Assembly (NCBI GenBank): GCA_016721385.1
Contig: JADKIE010000005.1
Span: forward strand, 124,001 to 188,000
Direction of reading: 5' to 3'
DNA: 64,000 nt
From: Chitinophagaceae bacterium
GTDB taxonomy: Bacteria; Bacteroidota; Bacteroidia; Chitinophagales; Chitinophagaceae
A program made the position numbers and the translations under genes. Shown piece by piece: positions 1 to 8,604 of this stretch; within the stretch, counting starts at the first letter, position 1; each line of letters begins with the position of its first letter. The notes below the pieces were generated by a model. The model was not told the DNA's origin. It saw only the letters and a list, made by a program, of their open reading frames with translations, and did no database searches.

Positions 1-1581
1 TATGCACCGGGTTCTGCCGAAAAAAAGCGTTTAAAAGATGCTTTAAAAGAACTTAAAGCCACAAAGATTGATGTGCCCATGTACATTGGCGCTGATGAAA
101 TACGCACAGGAAAAACGGTGGATATGCATCCTCCACATGAACGCAAGCATTTACTGGGTAAGTTTCATACAGGCGATGCCTCACATGTAAAAAAAGCGAT
201 TGCCGCTGCATTAAAAGCAAAAGATAAATGGGCCAATTTAAGTTGGGAAAACAGAGCTAATATATTTTTAAAAGCTGCCGATTTACTGGCAACAAAATAT
301 CGCCCTTATATCAATGCTTCAACTATGCTTGGGCAAAGCAAAAATGCTTTTCAGGCCGAGATTGATGCTGCTTGCGAGCTAATAGATTTTCTTCGTTTTA
401 ATGTACACTTCTTAAGCGAAATTTATCGCCAGCAGCCAATAAGCGGAGCAGGTATGTATAACCGTTTAGAGTATCGTCCGCTGGAAGGATTTGTTTTTGC
501 CCTTACGCCATTTAATTTTACTGCTATTGGCGGCAATTTGCCTACCAGCGCTGCTATGTGCGGCAATGTGGTTATTTGGAAATGTGCTAACACTCAAGTG
601 TACTCGGCACAAATGTTTATGCGTATTTTAAAAGAAGCCGGCTTGCCCGATGGTGTAATAAACTTAGTGTTTATTGATGGACCAACCATCGGCGAAGTGG
701 TATTTAACCACCCCGATTTTGCAGGCATACACTTTACGGGCAGTACAGGTGTATTTAATAAGATGTGGGAAACCATTGGGAAAAATATGGGCATGTACAA
801 ATCGTACCCACGTATTGTTGGCGAAACCGGCGGTAAGGATTTTGTAATTGCACATAAATCTGCCAATGTAGATGCAGTGGTTACTGCATTAGCAAGAGGT
901 GCATTTGAATATCAGGGGCAAAAATGCAGTGCTGCAAGCAGGGTATACATTCCAAGCAATATGGCTGCCGAAGTAAAAAAGAAATTAGTGGAGCAAGTGA
1001 AAACAATGAAGATGGGTACGGTAGAAGATTTTACCAATTTTGTAAATGCTGTTATTGATGAAAAAAGTTTTGATAAATTGGAAGGCTACATAAAAAATGC
1101 CCGAAAAAGAGATAGCGGAGCAAAAATTTGGGTAGGAGGTAAATGCGATAAAACCGAAGGCTATTTTATTGAACCTACCATTATTGAAGCTACCGATCCG
1201 CATTATGTAACCATGTGTGAGGAATTGTTTGGCCCAATACTTACCGTTTATATTTACGATGAAAATAAATTTGAAGAGGCGCTAAAATTAGTAGATAGCA
1301 CATCTCCTTACGCATTAACAGGTGCAATTTTAGCACAAGACAGGTATGCTGTAGAACTGGCTACCAATAAGCTTCGCAATAGTGCCGGTAATTTTTATAT
1401 TAACGATAAGCCAACAGGCGCTGTAGTTGGGCAGCAACCTTTTGGTGGCGCCAGAGCAAGCGGTACAAACGATAAAGCCGGTAGTGCATTAAACCTATAC
1501 CGATGGTTAAGTGCCCGTACAATTAAAGAAACGTTTACTCCACCAACAGATTACAGGTATCCGTTTATGTTAGAGAAATAA
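1..1581 (+). CDS. pruA: 1-pyrroline-5-carboxylate dehydrogenase, 5' end outside window
   Basis: Oxidises glutamate semialdehyde (from pyrroline-5-carboxylate) to glutamate with NAD, the second step of proline breakdown in the cytoplasm. The frame is open from base 1 and already reads family sequence (YAPGSAEKKRLK), so the true start lies upstream; the GTG at 73 is internal. The visible 526 residues contain the aldehyde dehydrogenase glutamate in GETGGKDF (codon at 823) and the catalytic cysteine in GQKCSA (codon at 925), plus the FNFTAIGGN cofactor region and a C-terminal PFGGARASGTNDKAG block. The family is about 540 residues, so only a short N-terminus is missing. The frame is intact. The next gene starts 8 bases after the stop. 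Confidence 0.95.
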   Translation, partial: YAPGSAEKKRLKDALKELKATKIDVPMYIGADEIRTGKTVDMHPPHERKHLLGKFHTGDASHVKKAIAAALKAKDKWANLSWENRANIFLKAADLLATKYRPYINASTMLGQSKNAFQAEIDAACELIDFLRFNVHFLSEIYRQQPISGAGMYNRLEYRPLEGFVFALTPFNFTAIGGNLPTSAAMCGNVVIWKCANTQVYSAQMFMRILKEAGLPDGVINLVFIDGPTIGEVVFNHPDFAGIHFTGSTGVFNKMWETIGKNMGMYKSYPRIVGETGGKDFVIAHKSANVDAVVTALARGAFEYQGQKCSAASRVYIPSNMAAEVKKKLVEQVKTMKMGTVEDFTNFVNAVIDEKSFDKLEGYIKNARKRDSGAKIWVGGKCDKTEGYFIEPTIIEATDPHYVTMCEELFGPILTVYIYDENKFEEALKLVDSTSPYALTGAILAQDRYAVELATNKLRNSAGNFYINDKPTGAVVGQQPFGGARASGTNDKAGSALNLYRWLSARTIKETFTPPTDYRYPFMLEK

Positions 1582-1589
1582 TAAATAAT

Positions 1590-2231
1590 ATGAAAGCATT
1601 TATTTGTATTGTTTTAAGCCTTGCAATAGGATACTCTTCTTTTTCGCAGAATACTTATTGCGTTACTTATAAAGATTTTGGAAGGAATGATGAGATTAGT
1701 TATGCTAAAGTTGGCAATATTACATTTCAAATGGATAAAGTAGATTATTTACTAGCTTTTAATGATACAATGGCTATTTCATTTTTTGGAGGTTCAATTA
1801 AACATTATAAAAATGCAGAGAATTTTTTAGGCAAAAAAATAACTTCACACTCTAGCTATTTTCTCAATAAATCAAAGAGTTTATATGTAGGTATTTCGTT
1901 ATCCAAAAGAATTCTTTTTATTGCTAGATACTCAAAAAGATATAGCTGGAATTTTGTGGATACAAGTAAAAAAATTATAAATTATATATGTAAATTGGCG
2001 TATCATGTAACATCAAAGAACGATACTTTGATAGCATGGTATTCTCCGGATGTACAGTTTGGGTATGGTTTTCAGGAGTTTAACGGCTTGCCAGGTTTAG
2101 TGCTTGAATCAATTTCTCAGGTAAGCAATAGACATTTAATAGCAACAAAAATCGAGAAGATTGATCAAAAACTATATTTTCCCTTCGATAAAAAAATATA
2201 CTATCATCAAGATTGGATTAAAACAAGATAA
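1590..2231 (+). CDS. GLPGLI family secreted protein
   Basis: A 213-residue protein with an N-terminal signal peptide (MKAFICIVLSLAIGYSSFSQ) and the diagnostic FNGLPGLVLES segment about 40 residues from the end. The GLPGLI family is found in Bacteroidota, is exported, and has no established function. Members are usually somewhat longer, so the C-terminus here (ending DWIKTR) may be cut short by an unseen indel; there is no clear continuation in the 20 bases before pyrR. It has no functional link to pruA or pyrR that I can see. Confidence 0.75.
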   Translation: MKAFICIVLSLAIGYSSFSQNTYCVTYKDFGRNDEISYAKVGNITFQMDKVDYLLAFNDTMAISFFGGSIKHYKNAENFLGKKITSHSSYFLNKSKSLYVGISLSKRILFIARYSKRYSWNFVDTSKKIINYICKLAYHVTSKNDTLIAWYSPDVQFGYGFQEFNGLPGLVLESISQVSNRHLIATKIEKIDQKLYFPFDKKIYYHQDWIKTR

Positions 2232-2252
2232 ATACATTTGACAAATTAACAA

Positions 2253-2762
2253 ATGCAAACACTCCTTACATCTCAACAACTGCAACTTACGTTAAATAGA
2301 TTAGCGCATCAGCTAATCGAAAATTTAGATGATTTAAACAATGTAGTATTCATTGGCTTACAACCTCGTGGTATTCACGTAAGTAAAAAAATAGTTGAAA
2401 TCATTAAGGAATTATCTCCAAAACAAAAAATACAATACGGTATTTTAGATATTACTTTTTACAGAGATGATGTAAGAGATGAACTGCATATTGCCAACAA
2501 TACCGATATCCCTTTTTCGATTGAAGATAAAAAAGTGATTTTGATAGATGATGTATTATACACAGGCCGTACAATTAGAGCTGCTTTAGATGCTTTGCAA
2601 GACTTTTGGCCGCCCAGGCAAAATTGAGCTTTGTGTATTGGTAGACAGGCGCTTTAACAGGAGTTGCCTATACAGCCTGATTATTGTGGTAAAGCCATTG
2701 ATAGTATAATTTCTCAAAAAGTAAAAGTAAATTGGGATAAGGAAGAAGTGGTTTTGTATTAA
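2253..2762 (+). CDS. pyrR: PyrR-type uracil phosphoribosyltransferase/pyrimidine regulator (frame disrupted twice)
   Basis: A phosphoribosyltransferase of the PyrR family. The PRPP-binding loop VILIDDVLYTGRT is intact and followed by RAALDAL, as in PyrR. PyrR makes UMP from uracil and in many bacteria also controls pyr mRNA; no pyr attenuator is recognised here, so the regulatory role is unproven. The frame breaks after ALQDF: one extra T in the run at 2604-2607, then one missing G at 2660-2661 restores it. Corrected, it reads GRPAKIELCVLVDRR and continues to NWDKEEVVLY, giving 169 residues, the normal length. The two compensating lesions favour sequence error over decay. pyrB follows 53 bases downstream. 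Confidence 0.85.
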
Positions 2763-2800
2763 TTCCTGATGCTTAATTTTTAATTCTTAATAATTTCCTT

Positions 2801-2808
2801 TAGCTTTG
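2801..2808 (+). promoter_or_regulatory. Candidate -7 element (TAGCTTTG) for pyrB
   Basis: An exact match to the Bacteroidota -7 consensus TAnnTTTG, 7 bases before the pyrB ATG. No TTTG is seen 19-21 bases upstream, so the -33 half is absent or weak. If it is used, transcription would start almost at the start codon, giving a leaderless mRNA. Confidence 0.35.
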
Positions 2809-2815
2809 TTTCTTA

Positions 2816-3741
2816 ATGCAACTAAGTACAAAACATTTACTCGGCATTAAAGATTTACTCCCATCGGATATTGCGTTAATTCTGCAAACAGTTCATCAAT
2901 TTAAAGAAGTTTTGCAAAGGCCAATTAAAAGGTACCCAGCTTACGAGATGTAACTATTGTAAATTTATTTTACGAAAACAGCACACGTACACGTATCTCG
3001 TTTGAGCTGGCCGAAAAACGCCTTAGTGCCGATACTATCAACTTTTCATCCTCCGGCTCATCTGTATCAAAAGGCGAAACACTTTTAGATACTGTAAATA
3101 ATATTTTGAGCATGAAGGTAGATATGGTTGTAATGCGCCATAGCGCCAGCGGTGCTCCGCATTTTTTAGCAAAGCATATACCTGCTTCAATTATTAATGC
3201 AGGCGATGGAATAAATGAACATCCTACACAAGCCTTGCTGGATGCATTTTCTATACAAGAAAAATTGGGAGAATTAAAAGGAAAAAAAGTTGTACTGATA
3301 GGCGACATTATGCACAGCCGGGTTGCACTAAGCAACATATACCTACTTAAAAAAATGGGAGCAGAGGTAATGGTTGCTGGGCCACCAACCTTAATACCCA
3401 AATACATTGCCGAGGCATTAAAAGTAAAGGTTGAATATAATCTGCAAAAAGCATTACAGTGGTGCGATGTAGCCAATGTATTACGTATTCAGTTGGAGCG
3501 TCAAAATCAGGTTTTATTTTCATCTTTAAGAGAATATAATTTAGCATACGGCGTAAGTAAGAAACGTTTGGACAGTCTTAATAAAGAAATTGTGATAATG
3601 CATCCCGGGCCAATTAACAGAGGTGTAGAGATAGATAGCGATGTGGCAGATGGAAACCAATCTTTAATATTAAATCAGGTAGAAAATGGGGTAGCAGTAC
3701 GTATGGCTGCTCTTTATCTGTTATCGGGCAGAGGAAATTAA
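2816..3741 (+). CDS. pyrB: Aspartate carbamoyltransferase catalytic chain (one frameshift)
   Basis: Joins carbamoyl phosphate to aspartate in UMP synthesis. ATG at 2816 opens MQLSTKHLLGIKDLLPSD; the frame stops early because one A is missing from the run at 2927-2930. With it, the protein reads continuously through YENSTRTRISFELAEKR (carbamoyl-phosphate site STRTR), NAGDGINEHPTQALLD (HPTQ motif) and MHPGPINRGVE near the C-terminus, 308 residues in all, the usual size. Apart from the one indel the sequence looks fully functional, so I infer a sequence error. It lies between pyrR and coaD on the same strand. Confidence 0.92.
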
Positions 3742-3801
3742 ACCCGTATTAAATTTTTTACTTCAACGTAAATATTCCATATTACATATTAAATTGGAGC
3801 C

Positions 3802-4284
3802 ATGCAACGAATTTGCCTTTTCCCCGGAACATTTGACCCCGTTACATTGGGACATATAGACATCATAAACCGTTCTATTAACTTGTTTGATAAAATTGTT
3901 GTAGGCATAGGTAAAAACTCCAGCAAAGCGCCTATGTTTAGTGCAGAGCAACGTATGCAATGGATTACCGAAATGTATAAAGATGAACCCAAAGTTGTTG
4001 CGGCTATTTACGATGGATTAACCATTGATTATTGCAAAAGCATTGGGGCTCATTTTATATTAAGAGGCATACGTTATGTTAGCGATTTTGAATACGAAAA
4101 AACAATTGCCGATGCTAACAGAACAATGGACCCTTCTATAGAAACTATCTTTTTAACCGGCGAACCCAAATACACTTCGGTAGCATCTACCATTGTACGA
4201 GATATTATCCGCAATGGCGGAGATGCATCTCCATTTTTGCCTCAGGTAGTTATTAATACCATTAATCAATTAAAACCTGAGTAA
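3802..4284 (+). CDS. coaD: Phosphopantetheine adenylyltransferase
   Basis: Transfers AMP from ATP to 4'-phosphopantetheine to give dephospho-CoA, the step before CoaE (24.2 kb). At 160 residues it is full length. GTFDPVTLGH near the N-terminus holds the nucleotidyltransferase T/HxGH motif (residues 15-18), followed by FILRGIRYVSDFEYE and the C-terminal ATP-binding segment YTSVASTIVRDI. The stop overlaps the ATG of the next gene by one base (TAATG), suggesting translational coupling. Confidence 0.96.
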   Translation: MQRICLFPGTFDPVTLGHIDIINRSINLFDKIVVGIGKNSSKAPMFSAEQRMQWITEMYKDEPKVVAAIYDGLTIDYCKSIGAHFILRGIRYVSDFEYEKTIADANRTMDPSIETIFLTGEPKYTSVASTIVRDIIRNGGDASPFLPQVVINTINQLKPE

Positions 4285-4720
4285 TGTGTATTTGGTTTAA
4301 TAAAGATTTAAGCATAGAAAATATACAATCGTTAGGTAAAAATACACTTGGCCATCATTTAGGAATGGAATGGATGGCTGTTGGAAATGATTTTATGCAA
4401 ATTCGTATGCCCGTTGACGATAGAACTAAGCAACCCTATGGGCTATTACATGGTGGTGCCAGTTGTGCATTGGCCGAAACAGTTGGCAGCGTTGCATCTT
4501 ATTATGTAATAGATACAGAAAATATATTTGTGTAGGATTAGAGATAAACGCCAACCATATACGCAGTGCCACACAAGGCTTTGTTACAGCCACCTGCAAG
4601 CCTTTGCATCTAGGCTCAAGTACACATGTTTGGGATATTAAAATTTGCGATGATAACGATAAACTAATTTGTGTAAGCCGCCTTACTGTATCCATTTTAA
4701 AAAAGAAAGGAAGCATTTAG
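4284..4720 (+). CDS. Hotdog-fold thioesterase, PaaI/YdiI type (one frameshift)
   Basis: An acyl-CoA thioesterase of the hotdog fold. The segment YGLLHGGASCALAETVGSVA matches the HGG(A/M)xxxLAE active-site region of YdiI/MenI-like enzymes, which hydrolyse 1,4-dihydroxy-2-naphthoyl-CoA in menaquinone synthesis; the substrate here is inferred only. The frame breaks after DTENIF because one T is missing from the run at 4527-4529. Corrected, it continues CVGLEINANHIRSATQGFVTA (the second hotdog strand) to ILKKKGSI, 145 residues, normal for the family. It is coupled to coaD. Confidence 0.85.
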
Positions 4721-4732
4721 TAGTAACATAAT

Positions 4733-5362
4733 CTACGGTTCATCAAAAAATATTCGTAAAATATCTTTAATAGATGGATAAGTATTTGCCATTGGTTCTT
4801 TAATATTTTTTGTAGATACCCATTTAATATCTGTTATACTTTCTTCGCTTTGTGGCTTTAAATGCTGCTCATTTTTACACTGCATATAATACCAATGTGT
4901 TGTTTTTAAAAAATGCTTTCCAAAGGCATTATAGGTGTGATACGTTTTGCCTTCTTTTCGTTTTAGCTTTAAGCCTTTAACGCCAGTTTCTTCTTCTACT
5001 TCACGTACGGCGGCTTCTTCTTCTGTTTCGCCTTTCTCCATTTTGCCTTTTGGCAAATCCCATTTCCCTAATCGTTCAATAAATAAAATTTCTTTGCTTT
5101 CATTTTGTACTATTCCGCCGGCAGCTTCAATTAAAGTAAAGTTTTTAAAAAATGCCTTTTTTAATTTGCTTAAATCTTTATGGATAACTACACCGGCATG
5201 AAACTCGGGTTTTACAATTTCGTGTAACAACGATTTTAGGGCATTGGCCGATAGTTCATCTATAAAAACAGCGTCCGGATGACGCAATAGTTCGTTTAAT
5301 TCCGTTGTAAGTTCATCACAAAGAAAAACAGGCTTGTCCTCAAAGTAAATTTTAATGTGCAT
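4733..5362 (-). CDS. Nudix hydrolase
   Basis: A 209-residue protein with a complete Nudix box at residues 106-128: G106, E112 and REVEEETG at 120-127, fitting Gx5Ex7REUxEExGU, where the glutamates bind the metal. Such enzymes hydrolyse nucleoside diphosphates linked to another group; the substrate cannot be told from the sequence. The N-terminal 75 residues are outside the Nudix fold and resemble other Bacteroidota Nudix proteins with an added N-terminal region. It is divergent from pyrE, with 43 bases between the starts, so the two may share a regulatory spacer. Confidence 0.9.
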   Translation of the reverse strand: MHIKIYFEDKPVFLCDELTTELNELLRHPDAVFIDELSANALKSLLHEIVKPEFHAGVVIHKDLSKLKKAFFKNFTLIEAAGGIVQNESKEILFIERLGKWDLPKGKMEKGETEEEAAVREVEEETGVKGLKLKRKEGKTYHTYNAFGKHFLKTTHWYYMQCKNEQHLKPQSEESITDIKWVSTKNIKEPMANTYPSIKDILRIFFDEP

Positions 5363-5405
5363 AATAAAATTTCTATTATCAAATTTCTAATATCAAATTT
5401 GCGGC

Positions 5406-5885
5406 ATGACAAACGAAAAAGCAGTTGCCGAAAAGCTATTACAAAGTAATGCAATAAAATTAAGCCCACAACAACCTTTTACCTGGGCCAGCGGATGGAA
5501 AAGCCCGATTTATTGCGATAATCGCAGAGTTTTATCTTTCCCATACATAAGAGATTTTATTAAAAGCGAAATGTGCAACGTGGTGTTTGAGCAATTTCCG
5601 CAAGCAACCATGCTTGCCGGTGTTGCCACAGCAGGTATTGCCTGGGGAGCTATGGCTGCCGATCAGTTAAAAATGCCATACATATATGTGCGACCAAAAC
5701 CAAAAGAGCATGGTTTAGGCAACCAAATTGAAGGTTTTTATGAGCCCGGGCAAAAGGTATTAGTGGTGGAAGACTTAATATCTACCGGAAAAAGCAGCTT
5801 ACAAGTTTGCGATGTGTTAAAAAAATTGGCAAGCAAATCCTGCAAATTGGAACGGAAATTGATAATTTCATGTACAAGTAAATAA
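5406..5885 (+). CDS. pyrE: Orotate phosphoribosyltransferase, C-terminus lost
   Basis: Makes OMP from orotate and PRPP. The first 140 residues are typical: FTWASGWKSPIYCDNRR, the flexible catalytic loop VRPKPKEHG (about 96-103) and the PRPP loop VLVVEDLISTGKS (118-130). After CDVLKK the family sequence stops and an unrelated tail of about 19 residues runs to the stop, giving 159 residues instead of about 210. In the alternative frame after the A-run at 5820-5826 the sequence reads IGKQILQIGTEIDNFMYK and stops, which looks like the end of a different protein. I infer a deletion joining pyrE to the end of a neighbouring gene, in the genome or in the assembly. Confidence 0.85.
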   Translation: MTNEKAVAEKLLQSNAIKLSPQQPFTWASGWKSPIYCDNRRVLSFPYIRDFIKSEMCNVVFEQFPQATMLAGVATAGIAWGAMAADQLKMPYIYVRPKPKEHGLGNQIEGFYEPGQKVLVVEDLISTGKSSLQVCDVLKKLASKSCKLERKLIISCTSK

Positions 5886-5895
5886 GTAAACCAGC

Positions 5896-6261
5896 ATGAA
5901 AGTATTTAAACTTACTCTTTTAGCCATTTTTGGTACCGTTTTATCGGCAACTGCACAAATAAAAGCATCGGACAAAGCTGTAATAAAAACACCCACTTTG
6001 CAACAATGCGACGAATGTATAGAAAAATTGCAATTACTTTTATCGAGAGAAGAAGGCGTTGTAGGCCTTAAAATTGATGCAAAAAAGAAAACAATTACTG
6101 TAACCTGGCTTACAGACAGAACCACAAAAGAGAATATAAAAGTAGCTATTGCCAACTTGGGTTATGTAGCCGATGATATAGAGGCAGAGGAAACAGCCTA
6201 TAAAAAATTACCTAAATGCTGCAAAATTCCTGATGCAGTGGTAGCTCCCAAAAAAGGATAA
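5896..6261 (+). CDS. Periplasmic heavy-metal-associated (HMA) domain protein
   Basis: A 121-residue protein with a signal peptide (MKVFKLTLLAIFGTVLSATAQ) and one HMA-like fold: the metal site CDEC (CxxC, residues 38-41), the strand GVVGLKIDAKKKTITVTW and the helix ENIKVAIANLGY. The common MxCxxC is altered, with Q before the first cysteine. A second Cys-Cys pair (KCCK, 108-109) follows the domain. This is consistent with a soluble periplasmic carrier of a soft metal; the metal is unknown. The start is 10 bases after the broken pyrE end, so its original upstream neighbour may be missing. An intrinsic terminator follows. Confidence 0.75.
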   Translation: MKVFKLTLLAIFGTVLSATAQIKASDKAVIKTPTLQQCDECIEKLQLLLSREEGVVGLKIDAKKKTITVTWLTDRTTKENIKVAIANLGYVADDIEAEETAYKKLPKCCKIPDAVVAPKKG

Positions 6262-6280
6262 TTTACTTAAATACAAATGA

Positions 6281-6310
6281 AAATAGCCGCTTAGTTTTAA
6301 GCGGCTATTT
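6281..6310. terminator. Bidirectional intrinsic terminator
   Basis: A perfect 13-bp inverted repeat (arms 6281-6293 and 6298-6310, loop GTTT) flanked by A on one side and T on the other, lying between two convergent genes. Confidence 0.85.
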
Positions 6311-6316
6311 TAGTTT

Positions 6317-6790
6317 TTAGAAAGAAATATTGTGTTTTCCCTCATAATTTACAGGGAAAGATTTAAACACATTTGCCTTGCCAACCTTTACTTTTCCGGT
6401 AACTTTTACAGTTACTTCTTTATTAAAAAGGGTAGAAACGGCGTTTTTAAAAATATTTTTTGAGTCTACAGCTACCACAAGCGGAATGGTAAAATCGCCT
6501 CTTTTAGGAATATTTATCTGAAATTCCTGCGATGTTTTGCCCAAGTATGTGCCATCTATAAAAATATCCAAATCGGTACGTTTTAGCTGCAAACCAAAAT
6601 TATTGGGATTGTAATAAATGAGGTCCATTTTTATTTCGCTATCGGCAAAGCCCAACCTCTGTACCGAAAAGTTCTTAAAATCTTTATACACCAACTCTTG
6701 AGGAGTACGACAACCTGTCATTAAAATTCCGGAAAAAAACACCCATGCAATAAAGGGTAGGAGGCTGGCTTTTCTTACTAAATTATTCAT
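6317..6790 (-). CDS. LEA14-like lipoprotein
   Basis: A 157-residue lipoprotein. The signal sequence ends in the lipobox LMTGC with Cys27 as the probable lipid site. The rest matches the water-stress LEA type 2 (LEA14) beta-sandwich seen in Bacteroidota lipoproteins: YYNPNNFGLQLKRTDLDIFIDGTYLG, then a strand-rich half ending NYEGKHNISF. The role is unknown; attachment to the outer or inner membrane is expected from the lipobox. It is a single-gene unit facing the HMA gene across the shared terminator. Confidence 0.75.
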   Translation of the reverse strand: MNNLVRKASLLPFIAWVFFSGILMTGCRTPQELVYKDFKNFSVQRLGFADSEIKMDLIYYNPNNFGLQLKRTDLDIFIDGTYLGKTSQEFQINIPKRGDFTIPLVVAVDSKNIFKNAVSTLFNKEVTVKVTGKVKVGKANVFKSFPVNYEGKHNISF

Positions 6791-7421
6791 GCTGTAAAGT
6801 AAATAAAAATATGCAATTAGAAAAGTAGTTGCGATTAAAGCATTTTTTATAGCTAAGCTAATTAGTATTTTAGCTGAATAAGCAATCTAAAAGCACTAAA
6901 AAAGCATACTATAATTTATGGTATTTAAAAATAAATGTAAAATAATGATAAATAATAAATTGTAAAATTTATTTAAAATATAATAATCGATAAAAATAAA
7001 TTTTTAAAACTCAAATTCTGTAAAAGGTCAAATGTACAAACTGCAATGCGTTTAAATGAAAATATATTTGTTAAATTACAGGTAATCAATAAATTATAGT
7101 TATTTACTGAAATTATATTTTATATAATGTGAAATATATTAAAATATATAAATATAAACGTTGTTAAATTTTGCAAAATATTTATTTAAAAGAGCAAAAC
7201 GCAGCTAACCGGTTTTGGTTGAAGTTGCGTAGATTCAGGAGCTAAAATTTTATAATGTAAATATATGCCAGAATGACGTAAAAAGAAAAATTAATTTTAA
7301 GACCTCTTTTGTGCCTTAATTTGTAAAAGAGGGTGAAGTAATTTTATGCAATTTAAAAATTGAGTATGCACTTTTAAATAATATCTCTCTAAATAAGACT
7401 GCACAAAAAACACATTAAAAA
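6791..7421. other. AT-rich intergenic region, no gene seen
   Basis: Very AT-rich sequence with stop codons in all frames and no recognisable RNA. It separates the LEA lipoprotein promoter from the T9SS cargo gene. A short open frame at 7422-7628 lacks coding character and overlaps the promoter of the downstream gene. Confidence 0.6.
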
Positions 7422-7471
7422 ATGTGTAAAAGAACATTTTACTTAATACCCGTAAAATTACTGTCAAAAAA

Positions 7472-7501
7472 TTTGCGTTTTCCGAAAAGGTATTATGTTT
7501 G
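7472..7501 (+). promoter_or_regulatory. Bacteroidota-type promoter for the T9SS cargo gene
   Basis: TTTG at 7472-7475, an 18-base spacer, then TATGTTTG at 7494-7501. Both halves match the TTTG / TAnnTTTG consensus. The predicted start near 7508 gives a leader of about 150 bases before the ATG at 7661. Confidence 0.6.
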
Positions 7502-7660
7502 TATCGAAATCGGAAATGACGATACCTCGGTTATCCCGTTTTTCAAATCCTTTAATCTCCATTTTTCTGTAAAAAGCCATCCAATTTTAGCAACCCGGGT
7601 TTTACCTCCCTACGTTGTAGTCCTTTGAGGAGCTTATTTGAAACCTCAAACCACAGAGAA

Positions 7661-8365
7661 ATGAAATTATTTATTACATTAACTAAACACAGTTTAGTTT
7701 TAGCAATTACAATGTTTACTGCATTATATACATATGCAGGTAAAAGTCCTTCTACAAATTTTGATACTACTCCTGCTACTGTATTAGCCGATGGCAGTAA
7801 AGTACAATGCACTTCTTTTACCGGTACTTTTTACGAAAGAGGCATTATTTTAAGTTGGAGTGCTATTGTTGAAGCAGCCGATAGTTATTTTGAAGTAGAG
7901 CGCTCTTTTGACAAAAGCAATTTTACAACTGCCGGTTTAGTTTTAGATGCAGAGTCGGCTACAGATAATAACAAAAACTTCCGTTTTAAAGATAATGCTG
8001 CGGCTTTAAAAGATAAAGCCATTGTGTATTACCGTTTAAAGCTAATTGATAAAGATGGCACTACACATTATAGTGGCGTATTAACGGTAGGTTATATACT
8101 TAAAGAGGCCGAAGATTTACAAGCTACACCAAACCCCAGTAATCAAGTGGTAAAAATAAGCTTTAAGGCCAATGCTGCGGAAGTAGCAAATGTTCGCCTT
8201 GTAAATAATGAGGGAACAATTGTTCTATCTAAACAAGCGGCCGTAAAAGAAGGTGTTAATACACTATCAATTAACGATTTAGCCAATATACCATCGGGCA
8301 TTTACGTAGTGCAGGTGTTGGTAAACAACAAAATAATTGGCAGCCAAAAAATACTAAAACAATAA
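7661..8365 (+). CDS. T9SS type A sorting-domain protein
   Basis: A 234-residue exported protein. The ATG at 7661 is preferred over the TTG at 7625 because it places a signal peptide (LVLAITMFTALYTYA) at the N-terminus. A central beta-sandwich region of about 110 residues (ILSWSAIVEAADSYFEVERS to YYRLKLIDKDG) resembles the fibronectin-like modules common in these cargo proteins. The last 75 residues are a Por secretion tail: ATPNPSNQVVKISF, then GIYVVQVLVNNKIIGSQKILKQ. That domain directs export through the outer-membrane type IX system and is usually cleaved. It is monocistronic, with its own promoter and terminator. No enzymatic motif is seen. Confidence 0.85.
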   Translation: MKLFITLTKHSLVLAITMFTALYTYAGKSPSTNFDTTPATVLADGSKVQCTSFTGTFYERGIILSWSAIVEAADSYFEVERSFDKSNFTTAGLVLDAESATDNNKNFRFKDNAAALKDKAIVYYRLKLIDKDGTTHYSGVLTVGYILKEAEDLQATPNPSNQVVKISFKANAAEVANVRLVNNEGTIVLSKQAAVKEGVNTLSINDLANIPSGIYVVQVLVNNKIIGSQKILKQ

Positions 8366-8382
8366 CCAAGCAATAAACAACT

Positions 8383-8419
8383 AAGAGGAGGCTGCCTTTT
8401 ACCCTGCAGTCTCTTTTTT
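8383..8419 (+). terminator. Probable intrinsic terminator
   Basis: An imperfect stem (AAGAG...CTGC paired with GCAG...CTCTT) followed by a T-rich run, 18 bases after the cargo gene stop. Confidence 0.55.
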
Positions 8420-8491
8420 ACCTTTCTTTTATAGGCTTGTCTTAATAAAATTTTAACAAAAACATAATAAAGTTACTTAACCGGCGTTTAT

Positions 8492-8604
8492 ATACCTGCC
8501 CTCAGGTATCATTAGTAGTGCTTGGTTTATTACGATGTTTTCTTTGGGGGTTACAGAATCGAAAGATTCTTAACAAAAGCCGCATTTCCATGTGGCTTTT
8601 TTGT
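8492..8604 (+). ncRNA. Candidate structured RNA with three hairpins and terminator
   Basis: Three stem-loops in a row within a gene-free spacer: ATACCTG/CAGGTAT with a 4-base loop (8492-8509); a stem GTTA/TAAC plus AGAATC/GATTCT closed by a GAAA tetraloop with one bulged base (about 8550-8574); and AGCCGCAT/ATGTGGCT followed by six T (about 8578-8604), a terminator-like end. No known RNA family is recognised and no good promoter is visible upstream, so this could also be a 3' UTR. Confidence 0.3.

Noticed and set aside
2970..3476. 168-codon frame opposite pyrB
   Set aside because: A reverse-strand shadow of the pyrB coding sequence, which has strong motif support.
6791..7421. Replication origin, tRNA or prophage remnant in the AT-rich spacer
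   Set aside because: No DnaA-box cluster, cloverleaf or phage genes could be found; it is simply AT-rich.
7422..7628. 68-codon open frame upstream of the T9SS cargo gene
   Set aside because: It contains the promoter of that gene, has no family resemblance and runs into the next gene's leader.
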